Part shown: positions 5,319 to 6,602 of the stretch, one piece after another | Layout: the number at the start of each line of letters is the position of its first letter | Position numbering within the stretch: the first letter of the stretch is position 1 | From: an uncultured Tabrizicola sp. | GTDB taxonomy: Bacteria > Pseudomonadota > Alphaproteobacteria > Rhodobacterales > Rhodobacteraceae | Assembly (NCBI GenBank): GCA_937858255.1 | Contig: CALLZQ010000162.1 | Location: forward strand, 1 to 6,602 | Direction: 5' to 3' | Length of the DNA stretch: 6,602 nt | Program-made: the position numbers and the translations under genes | The notes under the pieces: model-generated | Seen by the model: only the letters and a program-made list of their open reading frames with translations | Told to the model about the DNA's origin: nothing | Databases searched by the model: none

Positions 5319-6455
5319 CTATTCCGCCGCCGCCCGCGCGCCGCCATATTGCCAATAGGCCGCACAGGCCCCTTCCGAGCTGACCATCAGCGCACCCAAG
5401 GGCCGCTCGGGCGTGCAACCCTTGCCGAATTGCGGACAGGCCGGCGGCTTGATCCGGCCCGTCATCACCGCGCCGCAGGCACAGCCCTCGACCTCGGGCA
5501 CCGGCGCGCGTCCCACGGCATAGCCGATGCCGAATTTCTCCTCGGCATCATAGGCGCGATAGGCCGCGCGGATGCTCAGCCCGCTGGCCTCGATCTCACC
5601 CAGCCCTCGCCATTCAAAGCTTGGCCGCCGCTCATAGACATCGGCAATGGCGGCCAGGCTGACCGGGTTGCCATGTTCGGGCACCACGCGGGCATATTGG
5701 TTTTCCACCCGCGCCACCCCCGCCTCGATCTGGCGCAACACCATTAAGACCGATTGCAGCAGATCCGTCGGCTCGAACCCCGCCACCACGATTGGCTTGC
5801 CATAGTCGCGGGCGATAAAGTCATAGGGATGGATCCCGATCACCATCGACACGTGGCCCGGCCCGATGAACCCGTCCAGCACCATATGCGGGTCATCCAG
5901 CAGCGCCTTGATCGGCTCGGGCACGGTGATGTGATTGCAAAAGACGCTGAAATTCCCCAGCCCCTCGCGCGCCGCCTGCTGGATGGCAAGGGCGGTCGAG
6001 GGCGTGGTCGTCTCAAACCCAAGGCCAAAGAACACCACCTCACGCCCCGGATTGCGCCGCGCCAGTTCCAGCGCGTCGAGCGGCGAATAGACCATGCGGA
6101 TATCGGCGCCGGCGGCCTTGGCCTGCATCAGGCTTTTCTTGTGCCCGGGCACCCGCATCGCATCGCCAAAGGTGGTAAAGATCACCTCGGGCCGCTCGGC
6201 GATCTCGACGCATTCATCGACCCGCGCCATCGGCAGAACGCAGACGGGGCAGCCCGGGCCATGAATGAACTCGATGCCCGGGTGGATCAGCTTGTCCAGC
6301 CCGTAGCGAAAGATCGAATGGGTATGCCCGCCGCAGATCTCCATGATGTGAATGGGCCTTTCCCGGCTGGCGCCCATCCGGTCGCACAGGCGCCCGATCT
6401 CGGCCAATAGGCCGCGCGCCGCCACGGGGTCGCGGAATTCCGATGCGAATTTCAT
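5319..6455 (-). CDS. hypD: Hydrogenase maturation protein HypD (Fe-S scaffold)
   Basis: HypD forms with HypC the cytoplasmic complex that holds iron while two CN and one CO are attached, before transfer to the hydrogenase large subunit. The 378-residue product has every landmark: MEICGGHTH with Cys41, GPGCPVC with Cys69 and Cys72 (redox/iron site), [12 protein letters not shown] (93-104), [12 protein letters not shown] (144-155), [10 protein letters not shown] (172-181), GFIGPGHVS (195-203), [10 protein letters not shown] (224-233), and the C-terminal [4Fe-4S] part with Cys at 325, 327, 340, 347 and 364. Length is normal for the family (about 360-380). The ATG at 6455 is preceded by GGAGGGG 5 bases upstream, one of the strongest ribosome sites in the window, and overlaps the hypC stop as ATGA, so hypC and hypD are translationally coupled. 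hypE follows after 69 bases. Confidence 0.98.
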   Translation of the reverse strand: MKFASEFRDPVAARGLLAEIGRLCDRMGASRERPIHIMEICGGHTHSIFRYGLDKLIHPGIEFIHGPGCPVCVLPMARVDECVEIAERPEVIFTTFGDAMRVPGHKKSLMQAKAAGADIRMVYSPLDALELARRNPGREVVFFGLGFETTTPSTALAIQQAAREGLGNFSVFCNHITVPEPIKALLDDPHMVLDGFIGPGHVSMVIGIHPYDFIARDYGKPIVVAGFEPTDLLQSVLMVLRQIEAGVARVENQYARVVPEHGNPVSLAAIADVYERRPSFEWRGLGEIEASGLSIRAAYRAYDAEEKFGIGYAVGRAPVPEVEGCACGAVMTGRIKPPACPQFGKGCTPERPLGALMVSSEGACAAYWQYGGARAAAE

Positions 6456-6602
6456 GCCGTCCCCTCCAGCGCGGCATCGCCTGCCGCCATTTGCTCCAGC
6501 GTTTCCTGTGCCTCGCCCAGATCTCGCAGCGCCTCGAGCGTGCGGGCGGCCTCATCCTCATCAATCAGCGCCATGGCAAAGCCCACATGGATCAGCGCCC
6601 AT
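6452..6602 (-). CDS. hypC: Hydrogenase maturation chaperone HypC, C-terminal part (cut by window edge)
   Basis: The last 49 residues of a frame entering from the right edge read [20 protein letters not shown], then a helical tail ending ALEGTA. The phrase W-(V/A)-LIHVGFA-(M/L)-x-x-IDEDEA is characteristic of HypC/HybG, a small beta-barrel chaperone that works with HypD and carries Fe(CN)2CO to the hydrogenase large subunit. The essential N-terminal Met-Cys would lie beyond the window. The stop TGA (6454-6452) overlaps the hypD start, and order and strand fit a hypCDE operon. Family HypC is about 75-110 residues, so a few dozen residues are missing. Confidence 0.93.
   Translation of the reverse strand, partial: WALIHVGFAMALIDEDEAARTLEALRDLGEAQETLEQMAAGDAALEGTA

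Noticed and set aside
4122..5747. Long rightward open frame (541 codons) opposite hypE and the end of hypD
   Set aside because: It lies antisense to two certain genes; its product is rich in Arg, His, Pro and Gln without domain features, as expected from the reverse strand of GC-rich codons.
5754..6410. Rightward open frame opposite hypD
   Set aside because: Antisense shadow of a certain gene; no ribosome site or domain content.

Overview
This 6.6 kb window is GC-rich, tightly packed DNA with Rhodobacterales-like gene content (Rhodobacter/Paracoccus-type Alphaproteobacteria). That placement rests on composition, protein wording and an intergenic palindrome of a style I remember from that order; it was not tested by any search. 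Seven complete protein genes and two edge-truncated ones account for almost all of the sequence. I found no tRNA, rRNA, CRISPR array, transposase or phage gene.

Layout. (1) Positions 1-243, minus strand: the first 81 residues of a periplasmic ABC-transporter solute-binding protein with a clear signal peptide. (2) 244-537: a divergent intergenic region holding an AT-rich island and several short dyads. (3) 538-735, plus: a 65-residue, Lys/Gly/Ala-rich, probably disordered protein of unknown function. (4) 839-2220, plus: a translationally coupled pair, a FucU-type sugar mutarotase and a PfkB-family ribokinase-like sugar kinase, overlapping by ATGA; together they would present the right anomer of a sugar and phosphorylate it. 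(5) 2253-3374, minus: a fold-type I PLP enzyme of aminotransferase class V, closest in wording to kynureninases. (6) 3375-3571: a second divergent intergenic region. (7) 3572-4219, plus: a short monotopic polyprenyl-phosphate sugar-1-phosphate transferase (exopolysaccharide/glycan initiation type). (8) 4227-6602, minus: hypC (partial)-hypD-hypE, the core of the machinery that builds the Fe(CN)2CO group of [NiFe] hydrogenases.

How the genes work together. HypC and HypD form the scaffold complex that carries the iron while HypE, through its C-terminal Cys, supplies cyanide made from carbamoyl phosphate (HypF lies outside the window). The presence of hypCDE predicts a [NiFe] hydrogenase and the other hyp genes just beyond position 6602. 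FucU and the kinase form a small sugar-entry unit with no transporter beside it. The PLP enzyme and the sugar transferase have no obvious functional partner here.

No unmistakably new system is visible. The points most worth a second look are the hairpin element and conflicting start signals between hypD and hypE, the Glu-to-Asp change at a sugar-contact position of the kinase paired with FucU rather than RbsD, the unassigned PLP enzyme, the 65-residue protein, and several small dyads in the intergenic DNA.
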